From DATMRF01 sp035566435 (GTDB lineage: Bacteria > Verrucomicrobiota > Verrucomicrobiia > Limisphaerales > UBA8199), in contig DATMRF010000015.1 in assembly GCA_035566435.1 (NCBI GenBank), positions 1 to 47,763 on the forward strand: a stretch of 47,763 nucleotides of DNA, given 5' to 3'. Both the position numbers and the translations under genes were made by a program. Below the pieces are notes generated by a model. It had not been told where the DNA came from. It ran no database searches and saw only the letters and a list, made by a program, of their open reading frames with translations. Below are positions 7,740 through 17,051 of this stretch, in pieces (positions within the stretch are counted from its first letter, which is position 1; every line of letters begins with the position of its first letter).

Positions 7740-9682
7740 ACGTTGTTCCCGAACGTCAGAATTTCAACGACATCGGAGACGAGCTGTTCCTGGTCTTCGT
7801 ACGACAGTCCTTCGAATGTTCCCCATCCGTCCAGCAGTTGGGCCAGTGTGATGATCTTCGTTTCGAGTAGGTGCCGGTTAGCCTGGGCCTTCGGACTGGG
7901 TTTACCTTTGGTTTTGAGTCCGGAAAAGCGCGTCCTATGGAAAACGAGTTTGCCTTGGCGGCGGAGCGAGGCTTCATCCGTGATTTGTGCAGGATCGGTG
8001 AATACTACTTCGATGGGCTGATCAACGTTTAGGCCCTTGAGCCTGGCTGCGACATGGGCGCGTAGTTCATCACTTTGTGTCTTCGCGCCAACAGTCGCTC
8101 GTAATGCTGCGAAGTGTTTGCCAAGTTCCTTGTGTTTGTTTGTTACCTGCTTAATTGCGTTGTGGAGCCATTTGACCAGCATCTGGTAGTGAGGGTGGGC
8201 ATAATTGAATGACTCCCGGTCGAGGTTAATGGCAGGATCTAAGCCTTTGAAGACGAATATCTCCGAGGTGATCTGATTAAGGCGGGTGAGCTCTGACACT
8301 TGGTAGCCGAGAAAGTCTGGGTCGAAAAGCGTTCCGCTTGCCTCGCCAATCCGGACCAATACTCCCCGGTGCTCTTTGGGCACGACCTTGGGGGTCCAAA
8401 ACAGATAAGCCTCGAAGGCCAGATCGCCACCGGTTACCTCTGGAGGGATGTGTTTCAGATCCGGCTGGCACTTTGCGACGAACATCATTGGGGTTTGTAT
8501 ACCCCGGCCAGGACCGAAAACGTTTTTGAACCTGATCGGCCGTAGAAGTTGGACGCCGTCCACGAGAACCTTGAACGGGGGCGTTTTGGGTTGTGTCGGA
8601 GCTTTAAGCCTGCATTTTGCCCGGGGTGTCTGCTTCGACCCGAGCTTGAGCGGTTCCGCTTTTCCCCTTGGTTCGTTGGAAAGCTGGAAGAATTGTATGC
8701 CCTTAGTCGTGGTGAGATCAAAAGGGTGAGATTCTACATACTCCAGCGGAGCCTCGAGGCTGAGCGTCCAAAGCAGCCGGAGATAATTGTCGAAGATCTT
8801 TTCGAGGCTTGGATTCGGTCCTTCGTCTTCGAGCTCTTTGGTTATCGCCTCCACGAGTTTTTCGAACCGTTGACGAGGGCCGTCCTTATCGTTCCAAGGC
8901 AGGGCGGGCTGAGTTTCAAGAACATCGCGGTTCCCGGCTTTGGACCGCCCGATGTGGTATCGCGGAGGAACGGTGAGACTTTCCGCGCCGGGCGCCTTTT
9001 GGTACTCGAGTTGGTCCCAGCGGTCACGACTGGCGAGTTCATCTCTTGTCCTCGGTAGGAGGTCGAAGAGAATTATTTCTGTCCCTTGTGATTCGTGGTC
9101 TTCAGCATCAACCGTCCGGATTTCGGCATGGCCGGTCTGGAACTGTGGGCGTTTCGAGGTGCTCCCCTCTTCGAGCTCCTTCTCAGAGGGAATCGTGAGC
9201 ACAATATCCGCGATCGTGCGGAAGTCGGAGCCTTTCGTCTTGGTGATCACCTGGAAATGCGGTGTTAGCTGGGCAACTGAGAAGAGACCTATGCCTAGTT
9301 TTCCGATTAGTTTCCGGCCCCCGGGGCTCCGGGTCGGGTCCGACTGGTTAACAACGTCGAGCTTTGCGCCATAGGGGGTGCGTTTGAGGCTTCCACCGAT
9401 GTGTTCGAGAAGGTTTTCCAGCGACTGAGGCGTGAGTCCAGCTCCGTTGTCGCGGACGATAACCTTCGAGAACCGGGGCGCATCGGTTAAAATGACGACT
9501 TCCGTTGCATCTGCGTCGAAGGCGTTGGAGATTAACTCTCGCAATGCCGACGATGGCTGGCGGTAAATCCCGCTCGTTATGCGCGCGAAGACAAGTTTGT
9601 CGGTTTTCAGTTCCGCTCGCACCGATTTGCCCGTTGTGCGCGTCTCCACTATTTGCTCTGCCAAGGGTTTGGTGGTTTTCAT
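7736..9682 (-). CDS. GHKL-type (HSP90/MutL-like) ATPase of the defence operon
   Basis: A 648-aa protein with the Bergerat ATP-binding fold at the N-terminus: motif N as LRELISNAFDADA (Glu49, Asn53), G1 as DNGAGL (78-83) and G2 as GKLGIGLFS (127-135). The later part, VLVRIGEASGTLFDPDFLGY to EIFVFKGLDPAINLDRESFN, resembles the middle domain of HSP90-like proteins. Known GHKL proteins in restriction-modification neighbourhoods include MutL/MORC-like ATPases. It starts 73 nt after the Vsr gene ends, with no obvious terminator between, so I place it in the same operon. The ATPase probably acts as an ATP-gated clamp or switch; its substrate is unknown. Confidence 0.8.
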   Translation of the reverse strand: MKTTKPLAEQIVETRTTGKSVRAELKTDKLVFARITSGIYRQPSSALRELISNAFDADATEVVILTDAPRFSKVIVRDNGAGLTPQSLENLLEHIGGSLKRTPYGAKLDVVNQSDPTRSPGGRKLIGKLGIGLFSVAQLTPHFQVITKTKGSDFRTIADIVLTIPSEKELEEGSTSKRPQFQTGHAEIRTVDAEDHESQGTEIILFDLLPRTRDELASRDRWDQLEYQKAPGAESLTVPPRYHIGRSKAGNRDVLETQPALPWNDKDGPRQRFEKLVEAITKELEDEGPNPSLEKIFDNYLRLLWTLSLEAPLEYVESHPFDLTTTKGIQFFQLSNEPRGKAEPLKLGSKQTPRAKCRLKAPTQPKTPPFKVLVDGVQLLRPIRFKNVFGPGRGIQTPMMFVAKCQPDLKHIPPEVTGGDLAFEAYLFWTPKVVPKEHRGVLVRIGEASGTLFDPDFLGYQVSELTRLNQITSEIFVFKGLDPAINLDRESFNYAHPHYQMLVKWLHNAIKQVTNKHKELGKHFAALRATVGAKTQSDELRAHVAARLKGLNVDQPIEVVFTDPAQITDEASLRRQGKLVFHRTRFSGLKTKGKPSPKAQANRHLLETKIITLAQLLDGWGTFEGLSYEDQEQLVSDVVEILTFGNNV

Positions 9683-9755
9683 TGGTTGGTGCAGTCGTGT
9701 CGCTGCGGCCTCACCATAGGGCTAGCGAGCGGCGAGCTGTATGAGGTTTTGTGCA

Positions 9756-10250
9756 TTATTGTGTCAAGTGTCGTTTGTTGCCTGTGCGGCGTGTGGACCG
9801 CGGAAAGCATGCGTTGCGCGTTGACCTTTTCACCACGCCGCCTTGAGAGCGGACAATGCGGCTCGTCAGGCGTTTTAATCCCAGCGTGGTGACCTGGCAG
9901 TCCCAAATGACGAATACGTGCCAACCCATCCGGCGAAGCTGGCGCATCCTGCGAGAGTCACGCCGTTTGTTGGCGGCGAGTTTAGGTGTCCAGTAATGGG
10001 CGTTGGATTGTGGGAGCCGGGAGTCAGCGCATCTGCCATGCTGGTGCCAAAAGCAGCCGTGGACAAAAACTATCGTGCGCGCTGATGGGATTACTGCGTC
10101 TGGCCTGCCGGGAAGATCCTTTTGGTTAGAAAAGACGCGGAAACCTGCGCGCCTCAGGTGCCGGATGACCTGCCTCTCGGGGAGGGTTGAGCACGACCTG
10201 ATGGCCGCCATGTTTCGGCTGCGAGCTTCCTTGGTGAGCTTATCTGCCAT
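9756..10250 (-). CDS. vsr: Vsr-type very short patch repair endonuclease
   Basis: A 164-aa protein matching Vsr closely. It has the N-terminal MADKLTKEARSRNMAAIRS, the KDLPGRPDAVIP block with the catalytic-type Asp at 51, and VFVHGCFWHQHGRC with Cys66, His69, His71 and Cys74 as zinc-type ligands, completed by a Cys in VIWDCQV. E. coli Vsr nicks DNA 5' of the T in T:G mismatches created by deamination of 5-methylcytosine. The start at 10250 was chosen because it gives the canonical Vsr N-terminus and overlaps the methyltransferase stop by 11 nt; a longer frame adds an unrelated extension. Its neighbour is a cytosine methyltransferase, as expected. Confidence 0.92.
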   Translation of the reverse strand: MADKLTKEARSRNMAAIRSCSTLPERQVIRHLRRAGFRVFSNQKDLPGRPDAVIPSARTIVFVHGCFWHQHGRCADSRLPQSNAHYWTPKLAANKRRDSRRMRQLRRMGWHVFVIWDCQVTTLGLKRLTSRIVRSQGGVVKRSTRNACFPRSTRRTGNKRHLTQ

Positions 10251-11544
10251 TGTTGTGTGTGCCCGCACCATTCCGGGAGGGGTCCCGATTTTTGGCGCTA
10301 AACGAGATGAAGTCCGCGATTTGTTCGGCGATCTTTGTCGCGAGGAGAAATGGGACGCCATTGCAAATTACCTTGAACTTTGCGGACAGAGTCGAGTCAG
10401 CTGGCATTATGTAGGAGTCTGGAACCGTCTGTAGGCGGAGCGCTTCGCGGACGGACAATCTTCGTGCCTTCGTTGGGTGCAAGTGGACTTCATTGTTTCC
10501 GTACCACGCTGTGGGACTGTACCGGAAGCGATGAAGACGTTTGAATGACTTCCCCGAGACGTCGCCTTCCTGAATCGTCTTGAATTTCTTTGATTTTGGC
10601 TTGAACCATTCTTTACCGTTTGGGAATGTCACTGGATTCGGGGCCAAAGCTGAGCAGACGCATAGTTCGACTGGAATTGCTTCGGGTTTGCCTGGCTTGC
10701 CCCTGAATGGACTTTTTCCAGGCCACGTGAATTGTGCTTTGGCGTTTGGATACGTTGGAGTGGGCCATTTGAAATGCGTTTCCAGTGCTCGTTTGGGAAA
10801 TGGTTCGTTCGGGTACCACGACCGCAGCAAATCCCTCCTGAACCCCACCACAAATAGCCTGGTGCGGTCCTGAGGAACACCGAATTCGAGGGAATTCAAT
10901 TTTGTCGAAACAAACGCGTAGCCCGCGGTGTCCAGCTTCTCAAGCAGTGTTTTGAAAATAGGGCCGTGCTTGGGGTGGGATTCAAGGTGCGGAACATTTT
11001 CGAGCAGAAAGAAAGATGGGTTCAGCGCTTTGAGCATATTGACGTAAACTTCTGTGAGTTGCCCGTTTTCGCCGTTATGCCCCGCATGGAGGCCCCCAGC
11101 GCTAAAATCTGAGCAGGGTGGTCCACCAACCACGCCGAAGAGTTCTGGGACTTTGCCTGGAAAGGCCTGCTTAAGAATGTCTTCGGCTTTGAGTTCGGCT
11201 ATGCTCTTGATGCTTGAAACTTTAGCTGCCTCGGCCTTCCGGTTCGCTGAACGGCGCCACGACGTTACCCCTGCGGCGTATATCGCAGCAAACTCGGGAT
11301 TGCATTCGTTGCTCCATGGGACTTCAAAGCCCGCTTGCTCGAAGCCTATATCTAGGAAACCGCCGCCAGTGAAGAAGCTCAGCAGGGGAATTTTCGTGGT
11401 CAGCGGGAGAAGCATCTGTGTGCTGACGGAGAGCGCCGTGGCTCCTTTGTGAGTTGCGGGCGTGTGAGCGCGAGGAATCGGACGTGAGGTCGTTTGTTGA
11501 TTCAGTGTTCTGAGCATGGGGGCTGTTCGGAGTGATCCGCTCAT
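10240..11544 (-). CDS. C5-cytosine DNA methyltransferase (DruM-like)
   Basis: A 434-aa enzyme with the ordered C5-MTase motifs: motif I LSFFTGGGFLDIGFEQAGF (residues ~55-73), motif IV GGPPCSDFSAGG with catalytic Cys144, motif VI ENVPHLESH, motif VIII QDRTRLFVVGFRR, and motifs IX-X RRLSVREALRLQTVP and NGVPFLLATKIAEQI. It transfers a methyl group from SAM to cytosine C5. The motif IV variant PCSDFS replaces the usual PCQxFS. The N-terminal ~45 residues before motif I look unstructured, so translation could begin further in, but the ATGA overlap with the helicase gene supports this start. In Druantia type II a cytosine methylase (DruM) accompanies DruE. Confidence 0.9.
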   Translation of the reverse strand: MSGSLRTAPMLRTLNQQTTSRPIPRAHTPATHKGATALSVSTQMLLPLTTKIPLLSFFTGGGFLDIGFEQAGFEVPWSNECNPEFAAIYAAGVTSWRRSANRKAEAAKVSSIKSIAELKAEDILKQAFPGKVPELFGVVGGPPCSDFSAGGLHAGHNGENGQLTEVYVNMLKALNPSFFLLENVPHLESHPKHGPIFKTLLEKLDTAGYAFVSTKLNSLEFGVPQDRTRLFVVGFRRDLLRSWYPNEPFPKRALETHFKWPTPTYPNAKAQFTWPGKSPFRGKPGKPEAIPVELCVCSALAPNPVTFPNGKEWFKPKSKKFKTIQEGDVSGKSFKRLHRFRYSPTAWYGNNEVHLHPTKARRLSVREALRLQTVPDSYIMPADSTLSAKFKVICNGVPFLLATKIAEQIADFISFSAKNRDPSRNGAGTHNNGR

Positions 11545-14500
11545 GCGTAAGGCCTCCTGATAATTTCAAAGAGGGACTTGAAGGAGATCGTTTGCGCACC
11601 TGCTGCGCCGGCGGCAGCTTGGGCCTGTACGAGAGTGGGATGGAGACTGCCTAAGTCGCGGCTCCAGAGCGGGTGGCAAATGATTTCCGCGATATTGTTT
11701 CGACGGCCGGCTGGCAAGCCTGCGAAGTTAGCCGTAGCCCAGCCCGGCTGGGAGGCGAAGTAGGATTGGGGAATAGAAGCGGCGAGGGATTGCCAGTACT
11801 GAGCAGCCAGGTCAAGAGTTGCTGCGGGATTCAGGGCAAGCCTGGCGAGGTCGAGTCCGAGACGCCAATCAAGAATATTATGGAAAGCGAGGTTGCTAAA
11901 ATCGCGCACGCAGTCCGGGCATGAGGTCTGGCAGTTGGGGGCGTGGGCGAGCAGTGGCGCATTGAAGGTTGGGTCGCCTTGGCCGAGGATGTACCGGAGA
12001 AGACTCTGCATTTCAACGGGCTGACCCAATCGGGTGCTGTACCCAGCCCCGTTGTCGAGGCTGTCAGATATGAAGATTTGACCAGTGACCACGCCGTTGA
12101 TGCGGACTACGCGTAAACCGACCCTTAGTTCGCGTTCGTCAATGTCGAGCCGGTCAGCGGCTGCCCGGCGGAGCAGGAAGCCGAAGGAATAAAGCGCGGC
12201 TCGGCCGTTGACATCTAGGGGTGAAGCGAATGTGCCTTGAGGCCACGTCGCGATGGCGAGAACGAGAACGTCTGTTTGCTTAATGGAAGCGAGCGCTCTG
12301 CGAACCAAAGGTACGGCGGGGTCGATCATATTAGGTGCGGCCCCGCTGAGGCGGAGAGCGTGCTCCGTTACCCAGGTTTGCCCCCAACGGAGCTTACGGA
12401 AGTCGAAGCCCTCTCCATCGTTGTCATTTATAATGAAAACCGTTTCTGTGCCAGACCAGACCCCGAAGTTTAAGCAGGTCTGAAGGGGGCGAAGTGTAGC
12501 TCCCGTCTTTGGCCGAGCGGCACGTGGGGACCACTCGAATTGGCCGTCGAAGTCGCGGCTCGCGCCATACCAGGTTCTGAATCCCTTGGGTTGACTAAGC
12601 TCGATTGTGCGATACTGCGGATCGGCAGCTCCGCAGACCGGGCAGGCTTGCCCAGGAGGGACATTTACGTCCACTGCCTGGCAGTTTTGGCAAAGGCCAA
12701 TTGATGTTGGTTGCCCGAGAGGGTCGGGCTGCTCTTCGATGCCTGTTTGTCCGGGAGAATAATCCACGACGCCTACGGATGTGTGGATCAGTCCATCTTT
12801 TACGGTCTCGCTACCAGGCGCGAACTGACTGATGGCAATGTCGAGGGGACGGTCCACAATGCCTGATTCCGGCGGCCAGTCACCGCGATTCGGCAGCTCG
12901 TGGTGGAGCACACGAACATTGGTTGGGAATCCAAACATCGGGAGCAGACCCTGGTTAGCGAGGCGTTCGCTTAGCTTTTCCTGAACGTGCGTTTGGTTCG
13001 AGGCAATGGCATCAATGCGCGGCACCAAGTCATTGTATATGTACGAGAGCAGTGCTGCCTTTCTCGGATTGAGGGCGGTGTAAACGAGGAGCCGATCACA
13101 TATTCGTTCAATTTCCTGATGGCTGTTCTGAATCCAGCCGGCGACGATGTCGCGGGTGACGGGGCCGTTCGCGGTTGCTGGCAGGAACCAGCCGGCAGCA
13201 GTGCCAAACTCGCCATGCACGTTGTCGGCCGATTGGGAGAGACTGGCAGTTACGAAAGCTTGCCGGAGCACGTCTTTGGTAAGGACACGGCGAAGTATTG
13301 GCTCGCTGGTTACGTCAACGTACGGCGGAGGAGGAAGGTCGGCGGTGATGCGGACGGGCCGCTGGAAATAGTAGTCGTCATGGCTCCTGCCGCGGCAGAG
13401 CGTGAGCGCCGATGACAGCCCGGCTCCGCGACGGCCTGCGCGACCGACGCGCTGCTGATAATTAAATCGCATTGGCGGCATATTCGCCATCATTACGGAG
13501 AGAAGGCCGCCAATGTCGACGCCAGCTTCCATCGTTGTTGTGACGCTGAGCAGGTCAAGGTGGTCTGTCAGGGGATTCTCTTCGTTTTGCAGTTCGATGT
13601 TTTGGAACAGCCTCTGGCGGCGGCGGGCGGCATCTTTATCCGTTTGACCTGTGAGTTCCTCGCAATTGAGGCGGTGGAGCCCGCCCGCCTGGGTTGCAAG
13701 GAAGCCATAATAGTCGAGATCCGCAATGTTCTGACCCATGGGCTGAGGTTGGCCAAGCGGCGAGAGGCAGTCGGTGCATAAGCCCCCTGACTCGTGTAAA
13801 TGCACTCGCCTGCATTGCGGACATTCGTAAAAGTTTGGGCCTGGAAGGTTAAGGCATAACGTCTGGTCTTGAAGGACGTATTGGTCGATGTAGCCATTAT
13901 TGATTAGGTGATTAAGTACTTGTTGCTCGAAGGCCGTTGGGTCAGCTCCACTGTTTGTAGCGACCGTCCGGATATAGCTAGTGAGGTATCCAGGGGTCAC
14001 CTGAGTCGTGTCGGCCTCTCTGGAGGCGAGTTTGCGGCGAGAGCCGAGGATTCGGATCACGCCGTCTGCTGCTTCCTGGACTAACTGGGTGGGCGCTGGA
14101 TGTGCGATTCGATCTGTCGTGACGTAAGCGAGGCGAAGTGACTCGAGGCTTCGACGCCCTGAGGCGAACACGATTGCCATTGTCTCGATTTCAGAATGCC
14201 GGTGGATCAGCCGAAGGTGGGTCATCTGATCAGGCGTGAGCGTGCCGGGCGCTTTCTCGGATGGCGGGCCCCCAGAGGGCCAGTTGTAGAGTTCGCGCCA
14301 ATGGCCAGCACTGGACGCAGGATTTGTCCAGAATACTTCCTTGGCCCATCCGCCCGGGTTCATTCCGAGACGGAGCAACTGCGCAGCCGTGCTTAGAGCT
14401 AGCGGGACAATGCGGAAAGGGCCGGTGGCAGCGCGGGCTCTGATCTGCTGAGAGAGGGAGAGCCAAGAGATCTGCGCGTTAGACTGGGATGGCAGATTGG

Positions 14501-17051
14501 CGGTGGCTTGATTAGCGGCCATTGTGAGTGCGAGGGCGTCATTGGGGCGGTCTGCCGCGAAGGCGCCGGCGGCAGTTTGATCTGCAGGCGTGATTTGCTC
14601 GCCTGAGACCTGGCGCCAAAAGGCATCTACGCCTTGGGCTTGGGTGGTGAGCGCTATCGTGAGGGCCTGGCGGAGGGCGTCGCGGTAGTGTGCGAATCGC
14701 ATCCCGGCAGACAGTTTTGCCGCATCTTGCCGACTGTCTGAAAAAACGACGAGCTTGCGGGCGTCTGGTCCTGCTTGGCCAGATTCACGAATGAGCACTT
14801 CGGAGAGTACTTGGGCCAATTTTTGGAAGCCTGTCCGTTGAGTTCTGATAACGCCGACGTCCCCGTGCCGCCATTTCGTCTCGCAGCGAGGACAGCATGA
14901 GGGTAGTGGTAGGTTAGCGCTTTCGTCCAGCCCGAGAGCGCGCCAGTCGCCGATTTGGCCATTTGCGTCGTGCATGTCGCGGACGTAGTAGAGGTAACCC
15001 CGCACGGCGCCTGCTCGGCCACCTAACGCCACCTTGCCTTCTCGCGGGACGCAATGGCCCTGTCGCCAGCGCCGTCCGACGCCGCCCTCCGTCCAAGTTG
15101 CGATGCCCGGCACCAACGGGGAAGGGGCGGGCCAGAACACGGCGTAACGTGGGTAGTCGCGATCGAGGGAAGCAAGGTCTGGCGAGGACTCAAGGTCGGG
15201 ATGGTCGGGGCTAAGATACCATTCGTTTGGATTCGGCCCGGGCCGGCGGTAGCCGCCGATAAAAACTTCTCCGCAGGCTTCGCAGTAAAGGATCTCTAGC
15301 ACGCGCGCGCCACAAGCGCACGTGGGGGTCGGCGCATAGTGAATGCTGCCCACTGGACATGGAACGGCGCGGTTGGGAATGGCGTTGCAGTTGGGGTCTG
15401 GGCAGACCCAGAGGCCCTGGAGGTTGCGAAAGAACAAGTGAGCACGTGTCGGCAGCGGGGCTCCCCCCGATGGCGTGCGGGCTATTGAGAGGCCGGCGAG
15501 AATGCCTTCGACCGCGTCGGCGCCGTCAGTGGCGTTCAAAGCGGGGAAAAGAGCCGAGGCGATTTCCTGAGGAGTGCGCGGACGAATGCGGCCGGATCCA
15601 GCATCCGTGCAAATGGTTTGAAGGGCTGACGGTGCTAGGACGTGATTGACCGCCGCATTAAGCGTTGACGACGGTGTTGGGTTCTGAGGCAGCGGTGCAC
15701 CAACAGCTTCAGCGAACGGGGCGGCGGCTGGGCCTGCGTCTGAGTCCGTTGCAACTGTGCGCAACGCACGGCCAAGGGTGGCGAAGGCGGGACCTTGTGC
15801 CTGGACGGCTGTCACCGCGCCCGGTTGTGGGGGTGTGATGTTGCCGGAAATAATCCGGAATCTCGTCCGATCCCGGCCGAAGAACTGTTCAAGGTAGTCG
15901 AGGCCTGAGGTGTCACTTGGGAGCGACGCACTGGAGGCGATGATGCGGAGCTGGTGAGAATCAGGTGGGAGCTGGAGCCGATCGAGCAAGATGCGGATGA
16001 TGTAGGCCACCTCAGTGCCGGAGGTGCCACGATACGTGTGAAGTTCGTCAACAACGAGGTGAAAGATTCTGGAACGGTCAGCGCGGAGCCAATCGCGGGT
16101 TTGGCGGAAGATACTGGTCTCCAGGGAGCGCATCAACATGATGTTGAGCATCGAGTAGTTTGTTATGAGGATGTCAGGCGGACTGTCCTGCATATCCCAT
16201 CGTGACCACATCTCGCCGCCGTCAAGCTTTGGGAAGAATCGTTCAGCCGGCGTACCGGCTACTCTCTGTTGCTCGGAGGAGGCGCTGAGCAGTTCTTGGC
16301 GTAGTTTGGCAATCTTGGCGGGTATGCGGAAGCCTGGGACGGGTGTGCGGCCCGTGTATCGGCCGAAGTAAAGACGGTGATGGGGCCGATTGACTTGCAA
16401 CCAGGCGCGAGCACTGGGGCCGTCTAGCGCTGAACGCAGACGGCCGAGCTGATCTTCAACGAGAGCGTTGAGCGGATACAAAATCAGGGCGCGCAGTGCC
16501 GCTGGCCGTTCGCCCGGATTTTCGTGGTCACGCTGAGGAACCCTTTGGGAACCGTGGGTCCACCAGTCCCAGTTCTGGGGCCGTAGGACTCCTGGCCCCC
16601 AATGCTGGTTTGCCGATTCGCGTAGGAGTTGTGCGAGGATTGGAAGCAGGAAGCACTCGGTCTTTCCGGAGCCTGTGCCGGTAGTGACGACAACGTCGTG
16701 GGCGTTTACGACGGCTTCCTGGAAGACATCGCGCTGGTGTGTGTATGGGCGCCTTCCCTGCGTGCCGTTGATTGGGAAGAGTTGAAGGGAGACGAAATCT
16801 GAGAGGTCCGTAATTTCCTGGGGGGACCAGCTTCCAACTAGGAGGGTCTGCGCCATTTGGGGGAAGCTTTGGCCACAATCTTCGTACTGCGGGACTGGCT
16901 CAATAAGCGGCTCGCGGTGCAAGCAGCCATCGGCATCGAGGATATTATCTCGCTCTGTGACGAGGTCGGGATAGCGCAGATCAAATGGACTATCGAGATA
17001 CCTGATGAATGTCTCGCTGAGGGATTTGAATAGCCGAATTGGGTTATTCAT
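11541..17051 (-). CDS. Large DUF1998 superfamily-2 helicase (DruE-like)
   Basis: An 1836-aa helicase. RecA1 has Walker A TTGTGSGKT (residues 123-131), VVDELHTY (DELH, 335-338) and motif III-like SSASLP. Several zinc-binding clusters follow (CACGARVLEILYCEACGE, CCPRCETKW, YECPQCRRVHLHESGGLCTDC). FSDSRQDAAKLSAGMRFAHY and the motif VI block QQRVGRAGRRGAG mark the second RecA domain. The C-terminus has LCQNCQAVDVNVPPGQACPV and the DUF1998 signature NCQTSCPDCVRDFSN. DruE of Druantia and DrmB of DISARM share DUF1998; the undivided ~1.8-kb-residue architecture beside a cytosine methylase favours DruE. It overlaps both neighbours by 4 nt, so translation is coupled. Confidence 0.88.
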   Translation of the reverse strand: MNNPIRLFKSLSETFIRYLDSPFDLRYPDLVTERDNILDADGCLHREPLIEPVPQYEDCGQSFPQMAQTLLVGSWSPQEITDLSDFVSLQLFPINGTQGRRPYTHQRDVFQEAVVNAHDVVVTTGTGSGKTECFLLPILAQLLRESANQHWGPGVLRPQNWDWWTHGSQRVPQRDHENPGERPAALRALILYPLNALVEDQLGRLRSALDGPSARAWLQVNRPHHRLYFGRYTGRTPVPGFRIPAKIAKLRQELLSASSEQQRVAGTPAERFFPKLDGGEMWSRWDMQDSPPDILITNYSMLNIMLMRSLETSIFRQTRDWLRADRSRIFHLVVDELHTYRGTSGTEVAYIIRILLDRLQLPPDSHQLRIIASSASLPSDTSGLDYLEQFFGRDRTRFRIISGNITPPQPGAVTAVQAQGPAFATLGRALRTVATDSDAGPAAAPFAEAVGAPLPQNPTPSSTLNAAVNHVLAPSALQTICTDAGSGRIRPRTPQEIASALFPALNATDGADAVEGILAGLSIARTPSGGAPLPTRAHLFFRNLQGLWVCPDPNCNAIPNRAVPCPVGSIHYAPTPTCACGARVLEILYCEACGEVFIGGYRRPGPNPNEWYLSPDHPDLESSPDLASLDRDYPRYAVFWPAPSPLVPGIATWTEGGVGRRWRQGHCVPREGKVALGGRAGAVRGYLYYVRDMHDANGQIGDWRALGLDESANLPLPSCCPRCETKWRHGDVGVIRTQRTGFQKLAQVLSEVLIRESGQAGPDARKLVVFSDSRQDAAKLSAGMRFAHYRDALRQALTIALTTQAQGVDAFWRQVSGEQITPADQTAAGAFAADRPNDALALTMAANQATANLPSQSNAQISWLSLSQQIRARAATGPFRIVPLALSTAAQLLRLGMNPGGWAKEVFWTNPASSAGHWRELYNWPSGGPPSEKAPGTLTPDQMTHLRLIHRHSEIETMAIVFASGRRSLESLRLAYVTTDRIAHPAPTQLVQEAADGVIRILGSRRKLASREADTTQVTPGYLTSYIRTVATNSGADPTAFEQQVLNHLINNGYIDQYVLQDQTLCLNLPGPNFYECPQCRRVHLHESGGLCTDCLSPLGQPQPMGQNIADLDYYGFLATQAGGLHRLNCEELTGQTDKDAARRRQRLFQNIELQNEENPLTDHLDLLSVTTTMEAGVDIGGLLSVMMANMPPMRFNYQQRVGRAGRRGAGLSSALTLCRGRSHDDYYFQRPVRITADLPPPPYVDVTSEPILRRVLTKDVLRQAFVTASLSQSADNVHGEFGTAAGWFLPATANGPVTRDIVAGWIQNSHQEIERICDRLLVYTALNPRKAALLSYIYNDLVPRIDAIASNQTHVQEKLSERLANQGLLPMFGFPTNVRVLHHELPNRGDWPPESGIVDRPLDIAISQFAPGSETVKDGLIHTSVGVVDYSPGQTGIEEQPDPLGQPTSIGLCQNCQAVDVNVPPGQACPVCGAADPQYRTIELSQPKGFRTWYGASRDFDGQFEWSPRAARPKTGATLRPLQTCLNFGVWSGTETVFIINDNDGEGFDFRKLRWGQTWVTEHALRLSGAAPNMIDPAVPLVRRALASIKQTDVLVLAIATWPQGTFASPLDVNGRAALYSFGFLLRRAAADRLDIDERELRVGLRVVRINGVVTGQIFISDSLDNGAGYSTRLGQPVEMQSLLRYILGQGDPTFNAPLLAHAPNCQTSCPDCVRDFSNLAFHNILDWRLGLDLARLALNPAATLDLAAQYWQSLAASIPQSYFASQPGWATANFAGLPAGRRNNIAEIICHPLWSRDLGSLHPTLVQAQAAAGAAGAQTISFKSLFEIIRRPYA

